Origin: CAZKUR01 sp964556005
GTDB lineage: Bacteria; Bacteroidota; Ignavibacteria; Ignavibacteriales; Ignavibacteriaceae
Length of the DNA stretch: 27,668 nucleotides
Assembly: GCA_964556005.1 (NCBI GenBank)
Contig: CAZKUR010000052.1
Coordinates: forward strand, 1 to 27,668
Reading direction: 5' to 3'
The notes beneath the pieces were generated by a model. It was not told the DNA's origin, did not search any database, and saw only the letters and a list, made by a program, of their open reading frames with translations. Positions within the stretch are counted from its first letter, which is position 1. Each line of letters starts with the position of its first letter. Both the position numbers and the translations under genes were made by a program. Of the stretch, positions 1 to 8,322 are shown one piece after another.

Positions 1-169
1 CTTTGTTGCCGGAAGCAGATAACGCATCTTTATAGTTTAAGGATGAATATTTTACTTTGATCAGAATATCGTTTTGTGGTAATTCGGAGATATTCTTATA
101 GTTAATTTCGCTGATGAACTTGCCGTCTTTTTCGGAAACAACTACGGCCCTAAATTTTTCTATATTCAT
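1..169 (-). CDS. Quinone oxidoreductase, YhdH/AcuI-like (5' part only)
   Basis: Only the first 56 codons are present; the gene runs off the left edge. Reading the minus strand from the ATG at 169 gives a start resembling MNIEKFRAVVV, then a stretch containing DILIKVKYSSLNYKDAL. This resembles the N-terminal catalytic (GroES-like) domain of medium-chain dehydrogenase/reductases of the YhdH/YhfP family, where SSLNYKDAL is a signature. Known members reduce acrylyl-CoA or quinone-like substrates with NADPH in the cytoplasm. A purine-rich GAGAAG just upstream of the ATG can serve as ribosome binding site. It is divergent from the next gene across about 106 nt. The NADPH-binding half is not visible, so the substrate cannot be judged and other MDR-family members are possible. 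Confidence 0.75.
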   Translation of the reverse strand, partial: MNIEKFRAVVVSEKDGKFISEINYKNISELPQNDILIKVKYSSLNYKDALSASGNK

Positions 170-275
170 TTTACTTCTCAGAAATTTTTCATTTATATTC
201 AATGATAGAAATATTAATCTGTTAAAGTTTTACATTCGAAAATATCATCAGTTAAATTAATAAAGATTTATCAAT

Positions 276-854
276 TTGGTTACTCAAAATTTAAAATATT
301 TTGCTCTCAATAAACCGTTTGGAATTTTATCTCAATTTACCGATAAGGAAGGCCGGCGAACTTTGACTGATCTTTTAAACGTACCTAAAGATGTATATTC
401 TGTAGGGAGACTTGATAAAGACAGTGAAGGACTTCTAATATTAACGAATAATAAAAAATTAGTCGACCATCTTTTAAACCCGCGAAACAAGCATGAAAGA
501 GAATACATTGTTCAGATTGAAGGAATACCTTCGGAAGAAGATCTTAATAATTTAAGAAGCGGGGTTGTGATCGAAATGAAGAAAACCCTTCCGGCGAAAA
601 TAAAATTAATCAATCCTCCAAAATTGTGGGACAGAAACCCGCCCGTTAGATTCAGAAAGAATATACCGACTTCATGGTTATCGGTCACATTAATTGAAGG
701 AAGAAACAGGCAGGTAAGGAAAATGACGGCTTCAATCGGTTTCCCGGCATTAAGATTAATTAGGATTCGAATAAAAAATATTAATCTTGGCAATTTGCTG
801 CCCAGTGAAAAAAGAAAATTGACAAATCATGAAATTATGAAGCTAATTAAATGA
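276..854 (+). CDS. rluE: 23S rRNA pseudouridine synthase, RluE-like
   Basis: A 192-residue protein of the RsuA/RluB/E/F group, which isomerises uridine to pseudouridine in rRNA. It starts directly in the catalytic domain (FALNKPFGILSQFTD near residues 9-23) and lacks the N-terminal S4 RNA-binding domain, as RluE does. GRLDKDSEGLLILTN (about 44-58) carries the catalytic Asp at residue 47. NPPVRFRKNIPTSWL and EGRNRQVRKMTASIGFP are further family blocks and match the pattern I know from E. coli RluE, which modifies U2457 of 23S rRNA. The start is a TTG; an in-frame stop at 261-263 rules out anything upstream and there is no ATG before the conserved core. Family is certain; RluE specificity is inferred from sequence resemblance. 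Confidence 0.88.
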   Translation: MVTQNLKYFALNKPFGILSQFTDKEGRRTLTDLLNVPKDVYSVGRLDKDSEGLLILTNNKKLVDHLLNPRNKHEREYIVQIEGIPSEEDLNNLRSGVVIEMKKTLPAKIKLINPPKLWDRNPPVRFRKNIPTSWLSVTLIEGRNRQVRKMTASIGFPALRLIRIRIKNINLGNLLPSEKRKLTNHEIMKLIK

Positions 855-909
855 AGATTGCTTTAAGTCCAATTTTCTTATGTGATATTTGAAAATTAGC
901 AGCATACTT

Positions 910-928
910 AAATTTGAATTTCAAATTT
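910..928. repeat. AT-rich palindrome after rluE
   Basis: AAATTTGAA (910-918) and TTCAAATTT (920-928) are perfect reverse complements around one T, followed by a T-rich stretch (TTTTATTTG). It could be a weak intrinsic terminator for rluE or an operator for the next gene. With only one G:C pair per arm, chance is also plausible. Confidence 0.35.
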
Positions 929-980
929 TTATTTGTTATTATGAATAACAATTCCTTCGATTTTAATCATTAGATCAAAA

Positions 981-986
981 TATAAT
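981..986 (+). promoter_or_regulatory. Possible -10 element for the T9SS cargo gene
   Basis: A perfect TATAAT lies 35 nt upstream of the ATG at 1021. No convincing -35 hexamer is visible at 16-19 nt spacing (TTCGAT at 956-961 is poor). The ribosome binding site AAAGGAA at 1008-1014 is clear. The gene is flanked by non-coding DNA on both sides, so its own promoter is expected, but in AT-rich DNA the match alone is weak. Confidence 0.35.
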
Positions 987-1020
987 TCTACACTTATTAA
1001 AAAAACGAAAGGAAATATAA

Positions 1021-1884
1021 ATGAAAACTGTTACGTTTTTCTTCACATTTCTTATTGCAATTTTCTTCTCAACTAATTTATTTGCACAAATTCCAAACAA
1101 TGATTTTGAAAATTGGTCCGGAGGAAATCCTGTAAGCTGGTATACGGATAATTTTGCATCGTTTACTCCCATAACACAATCATCCGATCATCAATCCGGA
1201 TCAAGTGCTGTAAAACTGACAATTATAGATGCCGGTGCTGGAACACCATATGTCCCTTTACTCGCATCAGGACAAGGGGTTTACGGATTCCCTGTTTCTG
1301 AAAAATACGGATCGTTAACCGGCTACTATAAATTTTCTCCTACAACAGGAAACACTTTTTTTTACATTGGCATTTTAATGTCTAAAAATGAGCAGGGAAT
1401 TGGAGCCGGGTTTTTTGAAACATTCAATGCGGTAAGCTCATATACGCAATTTACGGTTCCAATTACTTATAGTCCTTCTTCAGGAACTCCTGATACGGTT
1501 TACATGTTTTTTGAAGTTTATGATTCAACCGGCTCAAGTTCATCAATTGGTTCTTATGCTTTGGTGGATAATATTTCCTTCGGGCCGGTAACAACAGTGC
1601 AGCCTGAAAACAATGTTGTTACAAATTTTGCTTTAAACCAAAACTATCCCAACCCCTTCAACCCGACAACAAAGATTTCTTATACAATTCCCAAAGAATC
1701 CTTTATCAGTTTGAAGGTTTATAATATATTGGGAATGGAGGTAGCAACACTGGTTGATCGGAGAGAATCACCCGGCTCGTATACTATTAATTTTAATGCG
1801 GAAAATCTTCCAAGCGGGATTTATCTTGCCCAGCTAAATACGGGTAGTTATTCCAAAACAATTAAAATGACTTTGTTAAAATAA
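1021..1884 (+). CDS. Secreted protein with type IX secretion sorting domain
   Basis: A 287-residue exported protein. Residues 1-22 form a Sec signal peptide (Lys at position 2, then a Phe/Leu-rich core ending in NLFAQ). The middle (about 24-195) is Ser/Thr/Gly/aromatic-rich and begins IPNNDFENWSGGNPVSWYTD, which suggests a beta-sandwich or carbohydrate-binding-like module. I recognise no catalytic motif. From about residue 209 the NYPNPFNPTTKISYTI block, then LKVYNILGMEVATLV, LPSGIYLAQL and a final KTIKMTLLK, form the Por secretion tail (T9SS type A sorting domain). This domain directs export across the outer membrane and is normally removed by the PorU sortase. The gene stands alone with a good ribosome binding site and a candidate terminator. 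Export route is confident; function and ligand are unknown. Confidence 0.87.
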   Translation: MKTVTFFFTFLIAIFFSTNLFAQIPNNDFENWSGGNPVSWYTDNFASFTPITQSSDHQSGSSAVKLTIIDAGAGTPYVPLLASGQGVYGFPVSEKYGSLTGYYKFSPTTGNTFFYIGILMSKNEQGIGAGFFETFNAVSSYTQFTVPITYSPSSGTPDTVYMFFEVYDSTGSSSSIGSYALVDNISFGPVTTVQPENNVVTNFALNQNYPNPFNPTTKISYTIPKESFISLKVYNILGMEVATLVDRRESPGSYTINFNAENLPSGIYLAQLNTGSYSKTIKMTLLK

Positions 1885-1904
1885 ACCTCATAGTTTGATA
1901 ATTT

Positions 1905-1955
1905 GTGCGGCAGACTGTTGAGCGCTGCCGCACTTTGATCTTAATTCTTTTTTTT
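1905..1955 (+). terminator. Candidate intrinsic terminator after the T9SS cargo gene
   Basis: GTGCGGCAG (1905-1913) and CTGCCGCAC (1925-1933) form a perfect 9-bp GC-rich stem with an 11-nt loop. It lies 21 nt after the stop codon. A TTT follows at once, and an eight-T run sits at 1948-1955. The long T run is about 14 nt from the stem, further than ideal, so termination is likely but not certain. Confidence 0.6.
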
Positions 1956-2026
1956 CATTTCTCATTTACTTAATTTTTGTAAAAATATACTTCAATATTT
2001 TTTATTGCTTAAAAAACTACCGGCCG

Positions 2027-2905
2027 TTGAATTCAATTAAAGATACATATTTTAATCTTAAGGAATTTCTAAGTATTTCCCTTTTTAAATTATCAGGCAC
2101 AGAAATTACTCTGTGGACTGTTATATATTTTGTACTGCTTCTTTTTTTGCTTTTCTATATTACGGCAAAATTAAAAAAATGGATCGTTTACAAAGTTCTT
2201 GAAAAAAGTAAAATAGAATTAGGGGTAAGAATAGCATTTGGAACTATAGTAAGATATTTTATTCTTGCCTTCGGCTTTATAATTATATTACAGACAGTCG
2301 GAATAAATCTAAACTCAGTTACTGTTCTTGCCGGTGCTCTCGGCGTTGGTATTGGTTTCGGCCTACAAAATATCACGAACAATTTTGTCAGCGGCATCAT
2401 AATTTTATTAGAACGCCCGATAAAAGTTGGTGATAGAGTAGAAGTCGGCAAAGTGTTCGGCGATGTCGTAAACATATCAATGAGATCCACTACGATTGTG
2501 ACTAACGACAACATTGCGATAATAGTTCCAAACTCGGAGTTTATATCTTCGCAGGTTGTTAACTGGAGCTTTACGGATAGAAATGTCAGGATGAATGTCC
2601 CGGTTGGAGTTTCTTATAATGAAGACCCGGAAAAGGTCAAAAAAATTCTTCTTGAAGTGGCTGCAAACGAACCGGCAGTTTTAAAATTTCCAGAACCTGA
2701 TGTAATATTCGACAGCTTCGGCGACAGCTCGTTAAATTTTGACTTAAGAGTCTGGTCCCAGCAATTAAGTAATAAACCAAGGATTCTTAAAAGCCAGTTG
2801 TATTTTGAAATATTCAGAAGATTTAAAGAGGAAGGCATTGAAATTCCTTTCCCGCAGAGAGATCTTCATATTAAAAATACTGATTTTAAAATTCAGACTT
2901 CTTGA
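2027..2905 (+). CDS. mscS: Small-conductance mechanosensitive channel, MscS family
   Basis: A 292-residue inner-membrane channel that opens under membrane tension and releases solutes during osmotic downshock. Two hydrophobic helices (about 27-47 and 68-92) precede the pore helix and hallmark region: VTVLAGALGVGIGFGLQN at about 98-115, then FVSGIIILLERPIKVGDRVE. This is the classic MscS TM3 and the start of its beta domain. The soluble vestibule follows (TNDNIAIIVPNSEF, VVNWSFTD) and the end PFPQRDLHIK is also typical. Length is close to E. coli MscS (286), so no extra sensor domain is present. The start is TTG at 2027, the only reasonable start before the first helix. It appears to be a single-gene unit. 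Confidence 0.92.
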   Translation: MNSIKDTYFNLKEFLSISLFKLSGTEITLWTVIYFVLLLFLLFYITAKLKKWIVYKVLEKSKIELGVRIAFGTIVRYFILAFGFIIILQTVGINLNSVTVLAGALGVGIGFGLQNITNNFVSGIIILLERPIKVGDRVEVGKVFGDVVNISMRSTTIVTNDNIAIIVPNSEFISSQVVNWSFTDRNVRMNVPVGVSYNEDPEKVKKILLEVAANEPAVLKFPEPDVIFDSFGDSSLNFDLRVWSQQLSNKPRILKSQLYFEIFRRFKEEGIEIPFPQRDLHIKNTDFKIQTS

Positions 2906-3101
2906 TAACAATAATTTTTTTCCCTTACTCGTACTCTTATTCTTGCTCTTTAATTTGCCCAAAACAGAATAAAATTAAAGATAATGAATAAATATGCCGG
3001 AAAGAAAAATTCGAAAAAATGTTGAAGTTTTATTCACTTATAATTTTTTAATTAATTAGATTTCATATAAGAATTCAAATAACAATTTGAAATTAAAAAA
3101 T

Positions 3102-3383
3102 ATGAGAACGAAAATTATTTTATTCATGGTCTTAATCGTTTTGTTTACAATTATTATTTCTCAAAATTCTGGCGGTATTGATATCCAGATTTTATTCTGG
3201 AACTTTAATCCGCCTAAAGTTGTTGTGATTGCTGTAACCGGGTTTATAGGAATATTATTAGGATTTATTCTGGCAAGCATTTATTCCGGGGCATCAAAGA
3301 AAAAAATAAAAGAGGAAACAAAATTGCAGCAAAACGAAAAAGAAAATAAAGAAACCATTGAAAAACCGGTAAAAAAACAGTAA
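3102..3383 (+). CDS. LapA-domain small membrane protein
   Basis: A small integral membrane protein resembling the LapA (DUF1049) family. A first hydrophobic helix ends at SQN, a short extracytoplasmic loop contains IDIQILFWNF, and a second helix reads VVVIAVTGFIGILLGFILAS. A charged, Lys/Glu-rich cytoplasmic tail follows and probably forms a coiled coil. In E. coli, LapA/LapB tune lipopolysaccharide synthesis, but most family members are uncharacterised and no LapB-like TPR protein is adjacent. I chose the ATG at 3102 (93 residues); an in-frame TTG at 3087 would add five residues. TATAAT at 3039-3044 may belong to its promoter, but no -35 element is at proper spacing. Family likely; function uncertain. 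Confidence 0.7.
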   Translation: MRTKIILFMVLIVLFTIIISQNSGGIDIQILFWNFNPPKVVVIAVTGFIGILLGFILASIYSGASKKKIKEETKLQQNEKENKETIEKPVKKQ

Positions 3384-3521
3384 GATTCTCTAAGCAGCTT
3401 AGTTCCGTTAAGCTCTGCAATTTTCTTATTTTTATAAAAATCTGTTTATTTTCGACTTAATTCACAGATTCTGCTATTCCTTGCTTATTCAATAAATTAA
3501 TAGTAATTTAGTTAATCGATT

Positions 3522-3549
3522 TCGCCCTTTTAAGGGCGATTTTTATTTG
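3522..3549 (+). terminator. Terminator-like hairpin abutting the rimP start codon
   Basis: TCGCCCTT (3522-3529) pairs perfectly with AAGGGCGA (3532-3539); with a realistic loop the stem is TCGCCC/GGGCGA around TTTTAA. A TTTTTATTT tract follows directly and ends 2 nt before the rimP ATG at 3551. Structurally this is a textbook intrinsic terminator, with the downstream gene starting at once. It may end the LapA-gene transcript, or act as an attenuator or translation-control hairpin in the rimP-nusA-infB leader. The 3' arm also holds the only GG-containing, Shine-Dalgarno-like bases before rimP. Confidence 0.65.
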
Positions 3550-3550
3550 T

Positions 3551-4009
3551 ATGAACTTATTAAAAGAAAATATAAGCCGTATTTCGGAAGAAATTGTTGG
3601 GAAAAATAATTTCTTATTAATTGATATTATTATCAGAGGCAATAAAACTTCTCCCGTAATTGAAATATATATTGACGGCGATTCCGATATTTCGGCAGAC
3701 GACTGTGTTAAAATAAGCCGGGAAATTGAAACTGAATTGGAACAGCAGTCTTTGGTTTCCGGTAAATACCGTCTTGATGTTTCGTCACCAGGAGCCGATC
3801 GGCCTTTAAAATTTTTAAGACAATATTATAAACATAAAGGCCGGAAATTCGATTTAACGTTTAAAAAAGACGATAGGGTTGTAGAGACAACCGCAAAATT
3901 GGATAATATTGAGGGAGATAATTTATTTTTTCTGCTTAACAATGGTCAAGAAGAATTAATCAAATTTAAAGATATAGTAAAAGCTAAAGTAATTATAAGT
4001 TTTTCTTAA
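3551..4009 (+). CDS. rimP: Ribosome maturation factor RimP
   Basis: A 152-residue protein, the usual RimP length, which binds the 30S subunit during assembly and helps S12 incorporation. The N-terminal alpha/beta domain includes FLLIDIIIRGNK and EIYIDGDSDISADDC (about 23-61). The linker motif LDVSSPGADRPLK (about 77-89) is the family signature. The C-terminal SH3-like barrel follows (NNGQEELIKFKDIVKAKV). It opens the conserved rimP-nusA-infB cluster, with nusA starting 16 nt after its stop. No proper Shine-Dalgarno sequence precedes the ATG; the space is taken by a terminator-like hairpin. The start agrees with family alignments as I know them. Confidence 0.95.
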   Translation: MNLLKENISRISEEIVGKNNFLLIDIIIRGNKTSPVIEIYIDGDSDISADDCVKISREIETELEQQSLVSGKYRLDVSSPGADRPLKFLRQYYKHKGRKFDLTFKKDDRVVETTAKLDNIEGDNLFFLLNNGQEELIKFKDIVKAKVIISFS

Positions 4010-4025
4010 CGGAGGAAAATAAAAA

Positions 4026-5279
4026 ATGAACATGGAGATAGTCGAATCCTTTTCCCAGATGGTAAAGGAAAAAGGTATGGATAAAGATGTTCTTGCGGGA
4101 ATCATTGAAGAAATATTCGGAATGCTGGTGAAGAAAAAATACGGCGAGGAGGTTAAATATGATGTTGTTGTAAATATGGATAGAGGCGATATTGAAATAT
4201 TTATAGAGCGCGAAATTGTAGATACTGTTGAGGATCCGAATACGCAGATCAGCATCGATGAAGTTAATAAAAAAGGAAATGAAGACGAACTTGAAGTAGG
4301 AGAAGACTTTGTAGAAAAAATCGAACTTGCCTCGCTCGGCAGAAGACTTATTACCCTTGCGAGACAAAATTTAAACCAAAAAATTCGCGAGATTGAAAAG
4401 GATATTGTCTATAATGAATATAAAGAACTGCTCGGCGAAATAGTTGTCGGCGATATATACCAGATAAGAAAAAACGATATACTCGTTAACCATAATAAAA
4501 ACGAGTTGATCTTGCCTCGTTCGGAACAAATACCGTATGAAAAATATAAGAAAGGTGATACGGTTAGAGCAATTGTGAAGGAAGTGAAAAAGAGCAATAC
4601 AGGGCCCGTGATAATTATTTCGAGATCGGATAATATGTTTCTACGCAGACTTTTTGAAATTGAAATTCCTGAAATTTATGACGGCATAATCGATATAAAA
4701 GCAATTGCCAGGGAACCCGGCGAGAGAGCGAAAGTTGCCGTTGAATCGCAGGATAACCGTATTGATGCAGTCGGTGCATGCGTTGGTATGAAAGGAGTTA
4801 GGATTCATGCCATTGTCCGTGAATTGAATAATGAGAATATCGATGTAATCAGTTATTCCGAAGATCCAACTTCATTTATACAAAAAGCTTTGGCGCCGGC
4901 AAAGTTGAAAAATATTGAATTGGAGATAGCAACAAGAAAAGCAATTGTAACTTCCGATAGCGACCAGGTTTCATTAATTGTCGGCAGGAACGGAGTAAAT
5001 ATTCGCCTTGCTATGAAGTTAACGGGCTACGATATTGAGATATTGCGTGAAGAAAAACCGTTCGAAGAATATGAAGAGGATATCGAATTAATCGACTTAA
5101 AGGATGAGCTTGGAACCGAAATTTATGAGCTTCTGATTAACAATAGATACGACACGGCATTGGAAGTATTAACAGCCGGGCCGGAAAAATTAAAAGAAAT
5201 CGAAGGACTGGATGAAGAAAAAATTGAAGAAATATTGGATATAATTAAATCGCAATTTGAAGAAGAAGAGGAAGAATAG
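4026..5279 (+). CDS. nusA: Transcription termination/antitermination factor NusA
   Basis: A 417-residue RNA polymerase-binding factor that modulates pausing, intrinsic termination and antitermination. The N-terminal RNAP-binding domain occupies about 1-130. An S1 domain follows (about 135-200, GDIYQIRKNDILVNH), then two KH domains: one around VGACVGMKGVRIHAIV with GxxG near residue 254, the other around LIVGRNGVNIRLAMKL with GRNG near 320. The tail holds a helix-hairpin-helix-like repeat (TAGPEKLKEIEGLDEEKIEEI) and a final poly-Glu run. E. coli NusA is longer (495) because of two acidic repeats. A strong GGAGGA at 4011-4016 sits well placed for the ATG. Known NusA autoregulation in other bacteria makes the hairpin upstream of rimP relevant. 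Confidence 0.97.
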   Translation: MNMEIVESFSQMVKEKGMDKDVLAGIIEEIFGMLVKKKYGEEVKYDVVVNMDRGDIEIFIEREIVDTVEDPNTQISIDEVNKKGNEDELEVGEDFVEKIELASLGRRLITLARQNLNQKIREIEKDIVYNEYKELLGEIVVGDIYQIRKNDILVNHNKNELILPRSEQIPYEKYKKGDTVRAIVKEVKKSNTGPVIIISRSDNMFLRRLFEIEIPEIYDGIIDIKAIAREPGERAKVAVESQDNRIDAVGACVGMKGVRIHAIVRELNNENIDVISYSEDPTSFIQKALAPAKLKNIELEIATRKAIVTSDSDQVSLIVGRNGVNIRLAMKLTGYDIEILREEKPFEEYEEDIELIDLKDELGTEIYELLINNRYDTALEVLTAGPEKLKEIEGLDEEKIEEILDIIKSQFEEEEEE

Positions 5280-5292
5280 CTTTTAATAATTA

Positions 5293-7917
5293 ATGAATGA
5301 AAATATGGCTGAAACCAAATCAAAAAAACTGAGAGTCTATAAATTAGCATCCGAATATAATCTTTCTGCGGAAAACTTACTTGAATTCCTTCAGAAGAAA
5401 GGGCATGAAGTAAAATCACATATGTCTATCCTTTCGGATGATATGATAACCGACATCCAGGAACATTTTAAAAAGGATATCGAAAAAGCAGAAAAGCACT
5501 ATAAGAAAGTTGCCGAATTTCAAAAGAAACGCGAAGAAAGAGCCGAGAAAGAAGCCGAACAGGAAGTTAAGCTTGAACCTATTGAAGAGGAAATTGAGCC
5601 CGTAGTAAAAGATGAAATGAAGGAAGTTCCTGTTGAACAGGAAATAGTTGAAACAGTAGAGGCCAAGCAGCCGGAAGAAGTTTCGGAAGAAAATAAGGAA
5701 GTAGTGGAGGGAAAAGAAGATAAGGTAGAAGAACCTAAAGAAGATAAGTTTAGAACTCCTAAAGAAATTGTAGCGGCAAAAAGAAAAGGCTTGAAGGTTG
5801 TCGGTAAAATTGATCTTGGAGAAGACGAGAAAAAAGAAGCAAAAGCAGAGGTGCCAGAAAAGTCGAAAGACCAAAAAGTAACCGGGCAAAAATCGGAAAC
5901 CGAAGCCGAGAAAAAACCCCGCAAAAGAAAAAAACCTAAAGCTAAAAAGAAAGCGGGCGAGACTGAAGAGCCTATCGTTACAAAGAAGAAAAAGCGTGTT
6001 AAAAGATTCGAGATTGATCAGAAGGAAGTTAAGGATGCAATTAGAAAAACTCTGATGAGCATGGACGATACCACGCTTTCCGGCAGGGCAAGCGTAAGGA
6101 AAAGAAAAAAGAAAGAACGCGCCGCTGAAGAAGAGAGAAGGCTTGAAGAAAAATCGCTGGAAAAAAATAAAATTAAAGTCAGCGAATTCATCGCCGTTAA
6201 CGAGCTTGCCAACTTGATGGAAGTTCCTGTAGCCGATGTAATTTCAAAGTGTATTGAATTAGGTTTGATGGTTTCGATAAATCAAAGGCTCGATCTTGAA
6301 ACACTCACTCTGGTCGCAGATGAATTCGGCTTTGAAATCGAGCTCGAAGAAGAATATTCTGCGGAATCATTGGAAGATAAACCGGATGACCCGGAAACAT
6401 TAAAACCAAGGCCGCCGGTTGTTACTATCATGGGACACGTTGATCACGGTAAAACTTCACTGCTCGATTACATAAGAAGAACCAACGTAGTGGCTGGAGA
6501 ATCAGGCGGAATTACGCAGCATATAGGTGCTTACCAGGTTGATATTGGACAGGGAAAGTTTATAACATTTCTCGATACTCCGGGCCATGAAGCCTTTACT
6601 GCCATGAGAGCGCGCGGCGCCCAAATTACGGATATCGTGGTGCTTGTTGTTGCCGCCGATGATGCGGTAATGCCTCAAACCGTTGAAGCAATAAACCATG
6701 CACAAGCTGCCGGTGTCCCCATAGTGGTTGCTATAAATAAAATCGATAGGCCCGGATCAAATCCTGAAAAAATAAAGCAGCAGCTTGCAGATAGAAATAT
6801 ATTAGTTGAGGAATGGGGAGGTAAATACCAAAGTGTTGAAATATCTGCAAAAACCGGGAAGAATGTTGAAGCATTGCTTGAAAAAATTCTGCTTGAAGCC
6901 GAGATACTTGATCTCAAAGCAAATCCTGATAGGCTTGCCCGCGGCGTTGTTGTGGAATCGCAGCTTGATAAAGGAAAAGGAATCACAGGAACAATTTTAA
7001 TTCAGAAAGGGACTTTAAATATCGGTGATTTTTTCGTCGCTGGAATTCATCACGGGAAAGTTCGTGCAATGTTTGATGAAAGAGGAAAGAAGATCGATGA
7101 TGCTCCGCCTGCTGCCCCGGTTTTGGTACTCGGTTTTGAAGGCGCACCTCAAGCCGGTGATACGTTTGTAGCTGTTGAAGCAGAACGGATTGCAAAAGAC
7201 GTCAGCACAAAAAGGCAACAGCTTAAAAGAGAACAGGATCAGAAACAGGTTCACCATATTACTCTCGATGAAATTGCAAAGCAAATAAATACCGGCCAGG
7301 TTAAAGAACTGCCGCTAATCGTTAAAGGCGATGTCGACGGTTCGGTTGAAGCCCTTTCGGATTCATTAATGAAATTATCTAACGAAGAAGTAAAAGTCCG
7401 TGTAATTCACAAAGGCGTTGGAGGAATTTCCGAAAGTGATGTCCTTTTAGCCGATGCATCTAATGCAATTATTATCGGATTTCACGTAAGGCCGAATGTA
7501 AATGCGAGAAAGCTTGCCGAAAATGTAAACGTCGATATTAGGTTGTACAACGTAATTTACGATACAATAAATGAAGTAAAATCCGCTCTCGAAGGTTTGC
7601 TCTCCCCTGTAATTTCAGAAGAGGTTACCGCAACTCTTGAAGTTCGAGATGTCTTTAAAGTTCCTAAATTCGGAACAGTTGCCGGTTGTTATGTACAGGA
7701 TGGAAAAATGAATAGAAATAATAGAATTCGTTTGATACGCGACGGTATCGTTATTCATGAAGGTGAAATCGGTTCTTTGAAAAGATTTAAAGATGACATA
7801 AGGGAAGTCGATGCAGGGTATGAATGCGGATTAAATGTTGCGAATTATAACGATGTGAAAGTCGGCGATATTATTGAAGGATTTAAAATAGTCGAAACAA
7901 AAAAGAAATTAGCTTAA
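5293..7917 (+). CDS. infB: Translation initiation factor IF-2
   Basis: An 874-residue GTPase that brings initiator tRNA to the 30S subunit and promotes subunit joining. An IF2_N-type domain lies at about 12-60. A long Lys/Glu-rich linker of low complexity follows (about 60-290), then a second IF2_N-like domain (about 296-350). The G domain shows G1 GHVDHGKTS (about 381-389), G3 DTPGHE (about 428) and G4 NKID (about 482). Domains II-IV follow, including the C-terminal block EVRDVFKVPKFGTVAGCYV. The start at 5293 is 13 nt after the nusA stop; the purine-rich end of nusA can act as ribosome binding site. An alternative ATG lies four codons in. The charged linker is typical of the FCB group. Confidence 0.97.
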   Translation: MNENMAETKSKKLRVYKLASEYNLSAENLLEFLQKKGHEVKSHMSILSDDMITDIQEHFKKDIEKAEKHYKKVAEFQKKREERAEKEAEQEVKLEPIEEEIEPVVKDEMKEVPVEQEIVETVEAKQPEEVSEENKEVVEGKEDKVEEPKEDKFRTPKEIVAAKRKGLKVVGKIDLGEDEKKEAKAEVPEKSKDQKVTGQKSETEAEKKPRKRKKPKAKKKAGETEEPIVTKKKKRVKRFEIDQKEVKDAIRKTLMSMDDTTLSGRASVRKRKKKERAAEEERRLEEKSLEKNKIKVSEFIAVNELANLMEVPVADVISKCIELGLMVSINQRLDLETLTLVADEFGFEIELEEEYSAESLEDKPDDPETLKPRPPVVTIMGHVDHGKTSLLDYIRRTNVVAGESGGITQHIGAYQVDIGQGKFITFLDTPGHEAFTAMRARGAQITDIVVLVVAADDAVMPQTVEAINHAQAAGVPIVVAINKIDRPGSNPEKIKQQLADRNILVEEWGGKYQSVEISAKTGKNVEALLEKILLEAEILDLKANPDRLARGVVVESQLDKGKGITGTILIQKGTLNIGDFFVAGIHHGKVRAMFDERGKKIDDAPPAAPVLVLGFEGAPQAGDTFVAVEAERIAKDVSTKRQQLKREQDQKQVHHITLDEIAKQINTGQVKELPLIVKGDVDGSVEALSDSLMKLSNEEVKVRVIHKGVGGISESDVLLADASNAIIIGFHVRPNVNARKLAENVNVDIRLYNVIYDTINEVKSALEGLLSPVISEEVTATLEVRDVFKVPKFGTVAGCYVQDGKMNRNNRIRLIRDGIVIHEGEIGSLKRFKDDIREVDAGYECGLNVANYNDVKVGDIIEGFKIVETKKKLA

Positions 7918-7971
7918 AAGTTTTTTAGCGCGGAATAAATTTTTGATTTTGACCATGCGGAAGGTGAAGCT

Positions 7972-8322
7972 ATGGATCATAGAATTGATAGAATGGAAAG
8001 TCTTATTAAAGAGGAAGTTAGTTTAATCTTCCTGCAAAATTTGAACGAACCGGAATTCGGTTTTATTACTGTAACCGAAGTTAAGTTGTCTCACGACTTA
8101 GGCGTTGCAAAAATTTATTTATCGGTTTTAAATAAAGAAAACCGTGAGGCAATCCTAGAAAAAGTAAAAGCAAAAACCGGTTTCATAAGGACACGGTTGG
8201 CTGGACGAATAAGAATTAAATTTGTACCTGAACTAAGGTTTTTTATTGATGACACACAGGATTATGTTGAAAAAATAGAAGGCTTAATTAAAAAGATTCA
8301 CGAAAAAGATGATAACAAATGA
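7972..8322 (+). CDS. rbfA: Ribosome-binding factor A
   Basis: A 116-residue KH-type protein that binds pre-30S particles and assists 16S rRNA 5'-end maturation and cold adaptation. Recognisable features are the N-terminal helix MDHRIDRMESLIKEEVS, the central GFITVTEVKLSHDLGVAKIYLSV region (read in parts at about 28-50) and the end RIKFVPELRFFIDD (about 81-94). The length is normal. GGAAGGTGAAG directly upstream provides a Shine-Dalgarno sequence. The 3' end overlaps the truB start by 14 nt, implying translational coupling, as in many bacteria. Confidence 0.95.
   Translation: MDHRIDRMESLIKEEVSLIFLQNLNEPEFGFITVTEVKLSHDLGVAKIYLSVLNKENREAILEKVKAKTGFIRTRLAGRIRIKFVPELRFFIDDTQDYVEKIEGLIKKIHEKDDNK

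Noticed and set aside
5416..5889. 157-codon minus-strand frame rich in Phe and Leu opposite infB
   Set aside because: It is the complement of the Lys/Glu-rich IF-2 linker, whose AAR/GAR codons read as Phe/Leu on the other strand; it has no start signals or family resemblance.
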